This document shows, piece after piece, positions 26,582 to 36,268 of a DNA stretch of 45,725 bases (the first letter of the stretch is position 1; each line of letters begins with the position of its first letter). The stretch is taken from assembly GCA_018830325.1 (NCBI GenBank), contig JAHJSQ010000059.1, forward strand, positions 1 to 45,725, written 5' to 3'. Below the pieces are notes generated by a model that was not told the origin of the DNA, made no database searches, and saw nothing but the letters and a program-made list of their open reading frames with translations. The translations under genes and the position numbers were made by a program. This DNA comes from Gammaproteobacteria bacterium (GTDB taxonomy: Bacteria > Pseudomonadota > Gammaproteobacteria > Methylococcales > Methylomonadaceae).

Positions 26582-29156
26582 TGTTTTCCTCTTTTCTGTT
26601 GTCGCTTTCCAATTGCCATTTTTTATGTCCCAGGTATCTGAAGTAAGAATTGCCGTCGTTTTCGATACTAAACAAATGAAGCCATTGATTATCGGTCAAA
26701 TGTCTGACGGTTTCGTGTTTGACTATGACCGCATCGATTGCCGATCTGGGTGCCTCGATGAAGACACTCAAGCGGACCGGTTCATGCACGAATTTGCAGC
26801 CGTCATGCAGCGATTGCCAGGGCAAGCCGGCTCGCAGATCGCCGCCGTTACCTTCGAGTACGCCGATCGTGCCGACCACGTTGTGAAGGACCTTGTTGCC
26901 GCAGCCGAACAGACGGTTATCGACCGTCGATGCGTAATACTGCAGGTTGATCCAGCTCGCGACGACCAAAGGCGCCGTCATGATCAATTCTAAAATGGAA
27001 CCATCCGAGTCTTGTTTGAAATCGTAATTATGCAAAAAGACTCTTCCGTTAAGCTTTACCTGACGTGTTCTTTCCCTAGGGGCAGCGATGAAGGCCGCAT
27101 TACCGGCCAGGCCCCATTCGGGACGTACCTGCGACCAATCTCGGCTCCGTGCTTCAATATGCTGTTTAATCTCTTGGGGATGGTTCTCGTGAATACCCAA
27201 TAGAACAGAACGTTCGGTTCTCGCCAATTCGGATGCCTCGTAAAGCCATTCTTGAAGACAGGCAATGTCTTTTTCGTATCCGGAAGGCAGACAATCGAGA
27301 TCGAACAGTCGCAGCTCGTCGGTCGTCGTGTCATGAAGCCCAGCCAGAAACCAAGTATCGTGCGGAATGTCGATGCCTTCGCTTGCCAAGCCCGCTCTGA
27401 CCGATACATCATTGAGCACCGCCGCGGCAATGCGGGCATTCGCTTCGCCGCTATGGCCGCCGCATGCTCCGCAATCGAGGCCGGCGGCATAGGGATTGTT
27501 GACTGTCGTACTACCATGTCCGCACAGCAAAACCAGTCGAGCGAAATCCGAAGTCAAACTCATGCCGCGCAGGGCGTTTTTGGCTAATTCGACTTTATCG
27601 GTCAAACGCAGACCGGTTTCGACGACTTTGCCGGTCGCTACCAGGCGCCCGCGTTGGCGAGTGATTTGAGGACCGAGACGGAGCACCGAAGTTACGTTTA
27701 AGCCTTCGGTGCCCGGCTTCGTGACGGTTCGGGTCAGACCGAAACTGTCGGTCAGCAGTTTGACTCCGAATGCCAATCCTGCGATTTCGACATAGGAGTA
27801 GCATGATACGGCCGATGTTTTGAACGATTTCCATATTTTATTTAAGCGTTTAATGGACCAACGCTTGTTAAGGGCATCGCTTAATTCTTCGGCCGTCGCA
27901 TTGATAAGGCTTTCGCGGATGCGGTATTTCGGCGTTAACAAGACCGGGCAATGCGCGGCACCGTGTTGATGACCTAAGCGTATATATTCGATTGGGAAGC
28001 CGAAAAAGCCTGCAAAGCCGAAGGTCTCGATTCTTGGCGATGCGGTCTCCAGTGCTCTGCGGTAAACCTCGGAGCGGACATCGATACAGAACACGGCTTG
28101 AACCGCTTTGTTCTTAATGGCTTTAGGGAGAGGTTGCGCTTTAAGTTGGTCGGGCGACGTAAATTTGTCGACAAGTTTTTGTTGAATACCGATTTCATAA
28201 GCTTGTTGCATCAGCAATCTCAATTTTTCCGAAACGCCCGGTTCGGTCGGCTCGATCTCGATGACATTATCCAAGGCCGGTAATTTTTCGTAGTAGGTCA
28301 TTTGGAGAGCCCGGTCCCAAACCAGTCTGATCGCAAGCAAATGCAGCAATGTATCGTCGTCATGACCTTGCATGCCGGCTTCCCGAGCTCGGTATTGAAT
28401 ATAGGAGCTCCACCCGCCAACCGTCAGCAATTGCCGGTGAAAGAAATCCGTCAGGTTAGCTTCGGAAACGCGAATACTCCGCAATACGAAATCGATTGCC
28501 TGCAATGGCTCGTTCGGCAACGTGCGAACGAAGTCGCGAAACCCTTTGATACCGTGAATTTCCGCATTGCGATCAATGCTCGCTGCCTGCTTCCAAGCTT
28601 CGAATAACGGCAGCGAACACCACGGCATGCGCCAGGACGATTGACCCTCGTCGAAATAGGCCGCACACCATTTCGAAATTTCATCGATAACGAATGCAGT
28701 CCAGTCGGTCCCCAGTTCCGAATCGATCAAATCGGCAACCGTATGTATGGCATGCTTGCCGGCGTGCGCCTCATTCGGAATCGAACATAAGCGGGCCTTG
28801 ACGTCTTCGACCGACCCGAATTCACCGTTCTTGTCGAATAGGGTCAACGCTTTAGCCAGATCGGCATCGGTGATACGCCCGTTGGCGAGTTGATTCAAGT
28901 AAAAATCCGCCGACATCAGTAAATCCTTATGCGCGGCCCGGCGCATGAAGGCATTGGCCTGAGAAAAATGTTGCGGCAACAATCCGAGGAAAGGGTTGAC
29001 CGCAACAAACTGCTTCAAAGGCCAGAGCGGCGGCACATATGAGCATGCGGTTGCCGCCGCCGATAGGATTTGCGGACGAACGGTCGCTTGTTTCCCGTTA
29101 AAGGATTCGTTCAGGCCGATATCGGATTTTTGAGATAATATGTTTAAAGTTTTCAT
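26574..29156 (-). CDS. dabA: Inorganic carbon transporter subunit DabA (DUF2309)
   Basis: 860 residues. The beta-carbonic-anhydrase-like zinc ligands are visible: Cys357 and Asp359 in VFCIDVRSE, His547 in LCGHGST, and Cys562 in LDCGACGG. The 15-residue spacing between the last two equals that of Halothiobacillus DabA (His524, Cys539). DabA is a peripheral cytoplasmic protein that, with membrane DabB, drives energy-coupled capture of CO2 as bicarbonate. A Cys-rich stretch follows the ligands. It starts 15 bp after dabB stops. Confidence 0.92.
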   Translation of the reverse strand: MKTLNILSQKSDIGLNESFNGKQATVRPQILSAAATACSYVPPLWPLKQFVAVNPFLGLLPQHFSQANAFMRRAAHKDLLMSADFYLNQLANGRITDADLAKALTLFDKNGEFGSVEDVKARLCSIPNEAHAGKHAIHTVADLIDSELGTDWTAFVIDEISKWCAAYFDEGQSSWRMPWCSLPLFEAWKQAASIDRNAEIHGIKGFRDFVRTLPNEPLQAIDFVLRSIRVSEANLTDFFHRQLLTVGGWSSYIQYRAREAGMQGHDDDTLLHLLAIRLVWDRALQMTYYEKLPALDNVIEIEPTEPGVSEKLRLLMQQAYEIGIQQKLVDKFTSPDQLKAQPLPKAIKNKAVQAVFCIDVRSEVYRRALETASPRIETFGFAGFFGFPIEYIRLGHQHGAAHCPVLLTPKYRIRESLINATAEELSDALNKRWSIKRLNKIWKSFKTSAVSCYSYVEIAGLAFGVKLLTDSFGLTRTVTKPGTEGLNVTSVLRLGPQITRQRGRLVATGKVVETGLRLTDKVELAKNALRGMSLTSDFARLVLLCGHGSTTVNNPYAAGLDCGACGGHSGEANARIAAAVLNDVSVRAGLASEGIDIPHDTWFLAGLHDTTTDELRLFDLDCLPSGYEKDIACLQEWLYEASELARTERSVLLGIHENHPQEIKQHIEARSRDWSQVRPEWGLAGNAAFIAAPRERTRQVKLNGRVFLHNYDFKQDSDGSILELIMTAPLVVASWINLQYYASTVDNRLFGCGNKVLHNVVGTIGVLEGNGGDLRAGLPWQSLHDGCKFVHEPVRLSVFIEAPRSAIDAVIVKHETVRHLTDNQWLHLFSIENDGNSYFRYLGHKKWQLESDNRKEENNA

Positions 29157-29171
29157 CGCAGCATGCTCCGA

Positions 29172-30758
29172 TCAAGAATGACGAGGTGACTTGGCAGGCC
29201 AATAGCGGCGAATCAACAAGTTCGCGAAGCTACTGATATAAAGGCCGTTATAAAAATGAACGTAAGCCGATTGCCAACCTGAACCAATGTCGTCGCTGGA
29301 GAAGCGTACTTGCAGCCATAACACCGACATGAACGACGCCAACACGAACAATAACAGTCCAATGTCGAAAGCCCCGCTCGCCAGCTCTGCAGTTGGCAGC
29401 GCATTTTGCAACAACTCGATAAACGCGGCTTGCAGCGCGAAGTAAACGAGCGATACGACTACGGCAATGATGCTGACGCTTATGAACAGGCGCTTGCCGA
29501 TATGAATTTCGATCGCGTTCCAGAGGAGATAAGTCAAGGCTATCTGCAGAATGACGCCCAGAATCAAAACACCCGGGTGATTCGAAAAAGTGAAGCCGAA
29601 CAACGTGGACACTGAAAATGTCAACACCAGTGCGAGTACGAAACCGCTAAGCAAGTGCCATGAATCGCGTTTTTTGCGCACGAGCGGAACCCACGACGAC
29701 TTTGCGATATCGACGATGCTGCCGCTGGAAAGGAAGGCATGCGCTTTGTATAAGGAATGCGCGACGATATGCAATATCGCCGAAGAGAAGGCTCCCAGAC
29801 CGCATTGCAGCATCATGAAGCCCATTTGTCCGACCGTCGAGAAGGCCAACGACTTTTTGACACTGGTTTGCGTCAGCATGCACAGAGCGCCGAACAAGGC
29901 TGTTATTGCTCCGAGGACCGCGAGTAGATGTAAGGCGGACGGCGCGAGTATCATTACATGGCTCATGCGGACGATCAGAAAACCGCCGGCGTTGATGATG
30001 CCTGCGTGCATCAATGCCGATACCGGTGTCGGCGTCTCCATGACTTCAGGCAGCCAGCTGTGGAATGGGAATTGTGCGGATTTCAACAAGGCCCCCAACA
30101 CGAGTAAGATGCCGATCCACGATAACTCGCTGCCAGCATCGACAGACTGAGAAGTCGTCGATACGAGATCCGCCGCCGCGAAAATTTCTCCGAAACGAAG
30201 ACTGCCGAAGCGCTGATAGATTAACGCCATCGCCAGAATCAGACACAGATCGCCGATCCGGCTGATCACGAATTTCTTGCGCGCGACGATCAGTGCTGTC
30301 GGACGGTCTGAGTAAAAAGTGAGCAATTGATGGAGTTTGAGGCTGGTCGCCATCCAGGCTAGCGTGAACAACACCAAGTTACCCGACACGATCAGCGTCA
30401 GTACGGCACCTATCGTCAGCGCCAGCCACTTCATGAAGCGTCCCTGTCCGGGATCGCCAGCCAAATAATTACGCGAATATCGAATGACGATGACGCTCAC
30501 GAAGGAAACCAATATCAACATCGTCGCCGAGAGTGCATCGAAGTAAACATCGATTCCGGCGAATCCTTGTTCGATCAAACCGTGTTCAGCGTAAAACCAA
30601 GTGGCCAGTACTGCCGAAAACAAACCGGCAATCGCTGCGATTTCTGTCGATCGAGCGATCTTTAACGGTTGACGCTCGGCCCACGTTGACGGCGCAAGTC
30701 CCAACAATAACAGCGAAACCGGGCCTGCGATGACGAGAATAATCGATAAAGCGGTCAT
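29172..30758 (-). CDS. dabB: Inorganic carbon transporter subunit DabB (NuoL/MrpA-like)
   Basis: 528 residues with about 14 membrane helices. It has the proton-antiporter core of NADH dehydrogenase chain 5: FHSWLPEVMETPTPVSALMHAGIINAGG near residue 228, and HIVAHSLYKAHAFLSSGS near 335. DabB forms the ion-conducting half of the Dab complex with DabA. GGAG lies upstream of the ATG. It is the first gene of the dabB-dabA-cysD-cysN operon. Confidence 0.9.
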   Translation of the reverse strand: MTALSIILVIAGPVSLLLLGLAPSTWAERQPLKIARSTEIAAIAGLFSAVLATWFYAEHGLIEQGFAGIDVYFDALSATMLILVSFVSVIVIRYSRNYLAGDPGQGRFMKWLALTIGAVLTLIVSGNLVLFTLAWMATSLKLHQLLTFYSDRPTALIVARKKFVISRIGDLCLILAMALIYQRFGSLRFGEIFAAADLVSTTSQSVDAGSELSWIGILLVLGALLKSAQFPFHSWLPEVMETPTPVSALMHAGIINAGGFLIVRMSHVMILAPSALHLLAVLGAITALFGALCMLTQTSVKKSLAFSTVGQMGFMMLQCGLGAFSSAILHIVAHSLYKAHAFLSSGSIVDIAKSSWVPLVRKKRDSWHLLSGFVLALVLTFSVSTLFGFTFSNHPGVLILGVILQIALTYLLWNAIEIHIGKRLFISVSIIAVVVSLVYFALQAAFIELLQNALPTAELASGAFDIGLLLFVLASFMSVLWLQVRFSSDDIGSGWQSAYVHFYNGLYISSFANLLIRRYWPAKSPRHS

Positions 30759-31875
30759 TTAAGTAAATCTCCGTGGTTGGGAATCGCTGCATCCGTTCCT
30801 AATGGAGTCTCATTCGGTGTTAGTAAGATGCAGCACAATCTAAAGTTTTGTGAGTATTCAGTTCCCCGGCCATTCTCGTTCCCACGCTCTGCGTGGGAAC
30901 GCCTGAGTACCGCTCCAGCGGTACGAGACGCTAGAGCGTCTCGGGCTGCATTCCCACGCTGGAGCATGGGAACGATAGGGGGATGTGAATAATTACAAAG
31001 TTTTTACTCGATACGAGCGATAGCAAACGCTTGGTAATGTGAAATCATTCCTGACGAGCCCTTCGTGGATTGAAGTTGCAGGCATACTAACAATTCAGAA
31101 TTGTTTTATCTAATATATAAATTTAAAAAATCCGTTCTATTTCTTATATGTGTGGTCTGGGGATTAATTACTTATCAATATCTAAGCTATTTTTTGGATG
31201 ATTGCTACCGAAAACAATCTGACCAGTGCCGATGAAAAACTGCATATCCTTCAGTCGGCCTTGTACATACAGTTACGCAAACCGGAAGGCGTTGGGATAA
31301 TCCTTGTTCGAACGATAAGAGGCTAGTTCTTGCTTTTGATATTACGATTTTCAAACCGCCGATGAACTGGTCAGTTATGAAAAGCAGGGAAGCGGGTAAC
31401 CGGCAATCCAAGTGCGTTGGCGGCGTATCGATCATTTCCTCAACATTCAATTGGAGCTGTTTAAGCCTTTATTTAAGCGTTATCGCAAGAGCTGTATTGA
31501 GGCGCTTAGCAAGATGTTTCAGTTTGTTGAAGCTAAGAATCCAAGCGGGGACAAGTCGCAGCCGCAGCCATGAAATTACGCAGGGATGAAGGGGGGGATT
31601 TATGTGCGTTGCAATAACAGCAATGCTAGCCTGTAAAGACCGACTCGTTAGAGTTGCTTTTGATATGACTGCCAGTACCGAAAATCAATTGTCAGTATTT
31701 TTTACATCGAAAAATGTTGGTTACTTAAAAGATAATATAAATCAGCGATCTATAGATATGGTATGTATTTTGCTTTGATTCATGTGTAGCTTGATAAAAG
31801 TGTTGAATGAGCCTGAGTCATTTATTCTTTTACGAGTTATGTTTCGCGCTAGACTTTTTTAACCACTAATCATCA
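30759..31875. other. Long intergenic region with a repeat and possible ORF debris
   Basis: 1.1 kb. It holds the 147-bp repeat B copy 1 (30850-30996) and small rightward fragments: a 42-codon frame at 31198-31326 (starting MIATENNLTSADEK) and about 50 codons near 31420-31573 (HFLNIQLELFKPLFKRYRKS). They look like remains of a lost protein-coding gene, but I cannot assign a family. The A+T content is high from 31080. Confidence 0.4.
30850..30996 (+). repeat. Composite palindromic repeat family B, copy 1
   Basis: 147 bp nearly identical to 32620-32767. It is built from stem-loops in series: CGTTCCCACG/CGTGGGAACG, GTACCGC/GCGGTAC, GAGACGC/GCGTCTC, and TTCCCACGC/a near-complement. It ends in GGATGTGAATAATTAC. 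Multiple adjacent hairpins suggest a REP/BIME-like unit or a non-autonomous mobile element. Confidence 0.82.
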
Positions 31876-32529
31876 ATGGTAAGTGTAATGCTAAATAAAA
31901 TTATTTATTTGTTAATCTTGGGTTTCGCATTTTTCGATTGTCAGGCAAGTACAATAAATTTCGACGAACTTCAACCCTTTTCAAATTACTCGGCGGTTCC
32001 GGAGAGTTTCGGTTCCACACCGGAAGTATCTGTGTTTTATCAAACTTTAAATTCTGATGGTACCGTGGAATCTTCGAATGTTCTGCTTTGGAATGCCGGC
32101 TATGCAGATCTCAATACCGCCGCTTTTGCTAATGCTAATGGAAGACTTCTGAATATAACATTGACTGCTGTTAATCCTAACAATTATGTTACGCTTAGCA
32201 GCTTTGAAGTTGGTGGATACCTTCAAACATCGAGGAATGCAAGCGATTTACGTATTGTTGATGGAAACGATATAACTAATATATTGATTGATTACGCACC
32301 TTTGGGTAATCCCTTTACCGTGCCGGGTGACGTAGCTTACACCTTCGAACCTAACATTACAGCTAGTTCGATTGGCATAATATTGGGAACAAGTTGGAAT
32401 CTAGGAATAAACAATATTACATTTAGTACTACCCCAGTACCATTACCAGCGGCTTTTTGGTTTTTCGGTTCGGCTTTAGCGGGTTTAGGCGTTTTTAAAA
32501 AAGGCCGTTCGATTAAGAAATCTGTCTAA
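31876..32529 (+). CDS. PEP-CTERM sorting-domain protein
   Basis: 217 residues, or 213 from an internal Met. A signal peptide is cleaved near DCQAS. The middle is a low-complexity beta-rich Asn/Ser/Thr domain (about 25-185) of unknown function. The C-terminus VPLPAAFWFFGSALAGLG plus FKKGR is a PEP-CTERM signal: a PxP-like motif, one transmembrane helix, then basic residues. Exosortase cleaves such proteins for export to the exopolysaccharide surface. The gene is isolated, more A+T-rich than its neighbours, and bracketed by the two copies of repeat B. Confidence 0.8.
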   Translation: MVSVMLNKIIYLLILGFAFFDCQASTINFDELQPFSNYSAVPESFGSTPEVSVFYQTLNSDGTVESSNVLLWNAGYADLNTAAFANANGRLLNITLTAVNPNNYVTLSSFEVGGYLQTSRNASDLRIVDGNDITNILIDYAPLGNPFTVPGDVAYTFEPNITASSIGIILGTSWNLGINNITFSTTPVPLPAAFWFFGSALAGLGVFKKGRSIKKSV

Positions 32530-32619
32530 TACATTGCAATTACTCAGACCCCTACATTTAAAATAAGCTGGAACTTTGCATCCCCTTTAAAAAACTATGT
32601 TCATGTTAGCAGTTGAAAC

Positions 32620-32767
32620 GTGAGTATTCAGTTCCCCGGCCATTCTCGTTCCCACGCTCTGCGTGGGAATGCCTGAGTACCGCTTCAGCGGTACGAGACG
32701 CTAGAGCGTCTCGGGCTGCATTCCCACGCTGGAGCGTGGGAACGATAGGGGGGATGTGAATAATTAC
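32620..32767 (+). repeat. Composite palindromic repeat family B, copy 2
   Basis: 148 bp, differing from the copy at 30850 at only a few positions, in the same orientation. With that copy it encloses the PEP-CTERM gene as a pair of direct repeats about 1.6 kb apart. Confidence 0.82.
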
Positions 32768-32881
32768 GTTGAAACGGTTTTCTTTCCTACTAAATAAACC
32801 ATTAGGAAATAGTCAATGATTGCTTTCCAATACATTGAGCATGGAAGAGGGTACGATTACTCGCCTGACAGGACGCCGTAA

Positions 32882-32947
32882 ACCCAGCACTTAAATTCCA
32901 TAGCCTATTGGCCATGATTGATTACATAGATAATTTAGGTGCTGGGT
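32882..32947 (-). repeat. Palindromic repeat family A, copy 3 (inverted)
   Basis: The termini ACCCAGCACTTAAAT and ATTTAGGTGCTGGGT enclose a core with TAGCCTATTGGCCATGATT. This is the reverse complement of the core of copy 1, so the element is inverted relative to the others. GGACGCCGTA directly precedes it, as with copy 2. Confidence 0.75.
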
Positions 32948-33132
32948 AAATACCTCCATGTAAGTGAATAGGGCGGGGGTCAATCTATAGACAGGCTCTG
33001 GTTTAATCCAGTCCTCGGGCTTGAGCGACCTCCCAATGAACTCGTTAAAGCTTAAAGTATTTCCTGGCTAAAATTCATTAAATTAATCATACAAGGCTTG
33101 ACTGGGACGACTGATTGCCAAGGATGGCATGA

Positions 33133-33199
33133 ACCCAGCACCTAAACTATCTAAGATAGTTAACCATAGATAATGGATTATGGAATTTAGATGCTGGGT
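33133..33199 (+). repeat. Palindromic repeat family A, copy 4
   Basis: The termini ACCCAGCACCTAAA and TTTAGATGCTGGGT enclose a core with GATAGTTAACCATAGATAAT, almost identical to the copy at 23762. The same downstream module follows (AATGCAGATTTTGCA, then CTGCCCTGCCGCCGA). Confidence 0.78.
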
Positions 33200-33528
33200 A
33201 AATGCAGATTTTGCAGGAGCAAAAATCTGCCCTGCCGCCGATACCTGTCAATTGAGCAACCGTACCCTCCTTTCAACAATCCGATCAATATTGAATAAGA
33301 CAAGTTATTTAGAGCTATATCCTTTGGTTTCTGCTGACTTTGAGTTCAAATGGGTATCAACTATTAACGCGAGCATAGCCTAAATTAACTGTATGAAGTG
33401 CTGTGAGGTCTGGAAAATACTCGGGTTTCACTGTCGGCATCGATAGAGTTGATGTTTTCTCGTAAGTAAGACGAGTTGCTAGACTTTAGAATATAAGATA
33501 AAACAAATGCAGACCGGCTATGATGAGA

Positions 33529-33543
33529 TTGCTGATTCAGCAA
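33529..33543. promoter_or_regulatory. Candidate operator upstream of feoAB
   Basis: TTGCTGA-T-TCAGCAA is a perfect 15-bp palindrome 48 bp before the feoAB start. It does not match the classical Fur box. It may bind a metal or other regulator; this is inferred from symmetry and position only. Confidence 0.35.
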
Positions 33544-33590
33544 CGGCATTGGCGTTTTTTGCGTTTTAAAAGGAACAAGGGTGGCTTTCG

Positions 33591-36116
33591 ATGCAAATGA
33601 ATTTGAAGGATATGAAAGCGGGCGATTGCGGACGCGTCGTGGGTTACGACAAAAGCTTCTTGCCTTACCGGCAGAAACTGCTGGCGATGGGTTTGACACC
33701 CGGCACCGAATTCAAAATTTTGCGCATCGCACCGTTAGGTGACCCGATTGAAATCAGAGTGCGCGGTACCGATCTCAGCGTGCGCCCGGACGAAGTCGCC
33801 GGCTTGAGAATCGAGCGTCTGGACAAAGTGCCGCCGGCCCCGAAACCTGTCTTGCAGAAACAAGAATACACCGTCGCCGTCATCGGCAACCCCAACTGCG
33901 GTAAAACCACGCTGTTCAATGGTTTGACCGGTGCCCGTCAGCATGTCGGCAATTGGGCTGGCGTGACCGTCGAGCGCAAAAGCGGCTTTTATCGCTTCGA
34001 TGACAAAACCGTCAAAATTGTCGATTTGCCCGGCATCTATGCGTTGGATGTGAGCGCTACGGCCACGGCGCTGGATGAAAAAATTGCCAGGGATTACATT
34101 CTTTCGCGGCAGGCGGACCTGATCATCAATATCGTCGATACATCGCATCTCGAACATAACCTCTATCTGACGACACAACTGCTGGAAATGCGGCTACCGC
34201 TGCTGGTGGTGCTGAATAACATGGACGACGCGACCGGCCGCGACATCAAGATCGATAGCGACGAAATAGCCCGCCGCCTCGAATGTCCGTTGGTTTCATT
34301 GGTTGCGACTCGAGTCGAGGATGTCAGGGCTTTGAAAGCGTCGATCAACCAAGCGGTGGAGCATAGAGTTTTGTCGCATTCGGTGATCGATTATCCGCTT
34401 GCGATTCGGGATGCGCTGGATCGACTCACGCCGCTGGTAGAGCAGCAATTGGACAACCGTTACGGCGATGCGCGATGGTTCGCCGTCAAATTGCTGGAAC
34501 AAGACGCTTTTGCGCTCGGTCATGCCGATCCGTTACTGATCGAGACCGCGAAACAACTGCGCCGGGCGATCGAAGACCAAGCCGCCGAAGAGGCGGATCT
34601 TTTGATCGCGGACAGCCGCTACGGTTTTATCGGTCTATTGGTCAATGAGACGCTCACGCGGCAGTCCGAGCTGGGCAGGAACCTTTCCGATAAGATCGAT
34701 CATGTGATATTGAACCGTTTCTTGGCCATTCCGATCTTCTTCGGCGTGATGTATTTGATGTTCACGTTCACGATCAAACTAGGACGGGCCTTTAAACCTT
34801 TCTTCAATGACTTGACTCAGGCGCTTTTTGTCGATGGCATGGGGCATTTCCTGATGCTGCTCGACAGTCCGCAATGGTTGATCATGCTGATCGCCCAGGG
34901 TGTCGGCAACGGAATACGGGAAGTGGCCGCGTTCGTTCCTATTCTCGGTTTTCTGTATCTGTTCATTTCGGTATTGGAGGAGTCGGGTTACATGGCCCGC
35001 GCGACGTTTGCGATGGACCGCTTGATGCGCGTACTGGGACTGCCCGGCAAGGCCTTTGTACCGATGATTCTGGGTTTCGGCTGTAACGTGCCGGCGATGC
35101 TGGCGACCCGGACCTTGGAGAATCCGCGCGACCGGTTGCTGAGCATCCTATTGAATCCGTTCATGACCTGCGGCGCTCGGCTGGCCGTATTTACCTTGTT
35201 CGCCGCGGCTTTTTTCCCGGACCACGGCGGCTTGATCGTATTCGTGCTTTATTCGATAGGCGTGTTCTTTGCCGTGCTGACCGCATTGCTGCTGAAGAAC
35301 ACGTTTCTGAAAGAGGAATTTTCGCTGGTGATGATGGAAATCCCGAATTATCACTTTCCTAAGCTGAAAAATGTATTGATTAACAGTTGGACCCGGGTTA
35401 AGACATTCGTCGTGCGGGTCGGAAAAATCATCATCACGATGGTCGTGCTCTTGAACATACTCGGTTCGCTCGGGACGGACGGCGGTTTTAAACCGAACGA
35501 CATCGAACATTCGGTACTCAGCGCCGCAGGTCGTTCGGTGACGCCGGCGTTGGGGTCGATGGGTATCGACGAAGATAATTGGCCGGCGACGGTTGCGTTG
35601 TTTACCGGTATCCTGCATAAAGTCGTCGTCATCAGCACGCTGAAAACGATCTATGCAGAAACCGGACAAGTGGCTTCCGCCCGACAAGTTCAGTCCTTAG
35701 ACTTGGGCGATGCGGTGGAACGCGCCTTCATGACCATCCCGATGGGGCTGAAAAAAATGTTCGGTGCCGACCCGGTCAATCAATCGGCCGGCCAAGAACC
35801 GTTTGTTGAGGCCTTGCATCGGCATTTCGACGGGACGATCGGCGCTTTTGCCTATCTGTTATTTATTTTGCTGTATTTCCCTTGCATCGCGACTTCGGCG
35901 GCCGCTTACCGGGAATCCGGTCTAGGTTGGTCGTCGTTCATGGTACTCTGGTCCACGGGGCTGGCTTATTTGACCGCGACGCTGTTTTATCAGTCGGCGA
36001 CTTTTAGCGAGCATCCGGAAAGCTCGGCGGCCTGGCTGGCCGGGATTGCAATGATCGCCGTTGCGGTTGTGTTGGTGTTTCGTTATTGGGGGAAACGCCG
36101 GCAAGCTTCGATCTAG
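33591..36116 (+). CDS. feoB: FeoA-FeoB fused ferrous iron transporter
   Basis: 841 residues. A FeoA SH3-like domain (about 1-78) is joined by a Pro-rich linker (PPAPKP) to FeoB. The FeoB G domain has G1 GNPNCGKT (99-106), G3 DLPG (145-148) and G4 NNMD (209-212). The membrane part has the Gate motifs, including VPMILGFGCNVPA and FMTCGARLAVF. It imports Fe(II) across the inner membrane. FeoA-FeoB fusions are known but less common than separate genes. There is no feoC. It heads a rightward series of metal genes. A second ATG two codons in is an alternative start. Confidence 0.93.
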   Translation: MQMNLKDMKAGDCGRVVGYDKSFLPYRQKLLAMGLTPGTEFKILRIAPLGDPIEIRVRGTDLSVRPDEVAGLRIERLDKVPPAPKPVLQKQEYTVAVIGNPNCGKTTLFNGLTGARQHVGNWAGVTVERKSGFYRFDDKTVKIVDLPGIYALDVSATATALDEKIARDYILSRQADLIINIVDTSHLEHNLYLTTQLLEMRLPLLVVLNNMDDATGRDIKIDSDEIARRLECPLVSLVATRVEDVRALKASINQAVEHRVLSHSVIDYPLAIRDALDRLTPLVEQQLDNRYGDARWFAVKLLEQDAFALGHADPLLIETAKQLRRAIEDQAAEEADLLIADSRYGFIGLLVNETLTRQSELGRNLSDKIDHVILNRFLAIPIFFGVMYLMFTFTIKLGRAFKPFFNDLTQALFVDGMGHFLMLLDSPQWLIMLIAQGVGNGIREVAAFVPILGFLYLFISVLEESGYMARATFAMDRLMRVLGLPGKAFVPMILGFGCNVPAMLATRTLENPRDRLLSILLNPFMTCGARLAVFTLFAAAFFPDHGGLIVFVLYSIGVFFAVLTALLLKNTFLKEEFSLVMMEIPNYHFPKLKNVLINSWTRVKTFVVRVGKIIITMVVLLNILGSLGTDGGFKPNDIEHSVLSAAGRSVTPALGSMGIDEDNWPATVALFTGILHKVVVISTLKTIYAETGQVASARQVQSLDLGDAVERAFMTIPMGLKKMFGADPVNQSAGQEPFVEALHRHFDGTIGAFAYLLFILLYFPCIATSAAAYRESGLGWSSFMVLWSTGLAYLTATLFYQSATFSEHPESSAAWLAGIAMIAVAVVLVFRYWGKRRQASI

Positions 36117-36125
36117 GACTTCCCG

Positions 36126-36227
36126 TGTTCCCACAGTCTTCTATGGGAACCGATGCTGGGCTCTGGAAGTAGAGCGTCATATTTAAGTCAGGTATGCATT
36201 CCCACGCGGGAGCGTGGGAACGAGAGG
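36126..36227 (+). repeat. Palindromic repeat family C, copy 1
   Basis: About 102 bp with a hairpin at each end: GTTCCCACAG...CTATGGGAAC at the left, and ATTCCCACGC...GCGTGGGAACG at the right. It is diverged from copies 2 and 3 but has the same architecture (left hairpin, GATxxxGG spacer, ATTTAAG-like block, right hairpin, AGAGG). Confidence 0.7.
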
Positions 36228-36268
36228 GATATCCTAAATCTGATAAAGGGCATAAACATGATTTCCTG

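Larger units (their letters stand above)
32530..33590. other. Repeat-rich intergenic region before feoAB
   Basis: 1.06 kb. It contains repeat B copy 2 (32620-32767), repeat A copies 3 and 4 (32882-32947 and 33133-33199) with the module that trails copy 4, and a perfect 7-1-7 palindrome (33529-33543) 48 bp before feoAB. No gene can be supported. Confidence 0.5.

Noticed and set aside
31198-31573. A short gene upstream of the PEP-CTERM gene
   Set aside because: Only fragments of 42 and about 50 codons in separate frames, with no family match I can justify; treated as possible debris.
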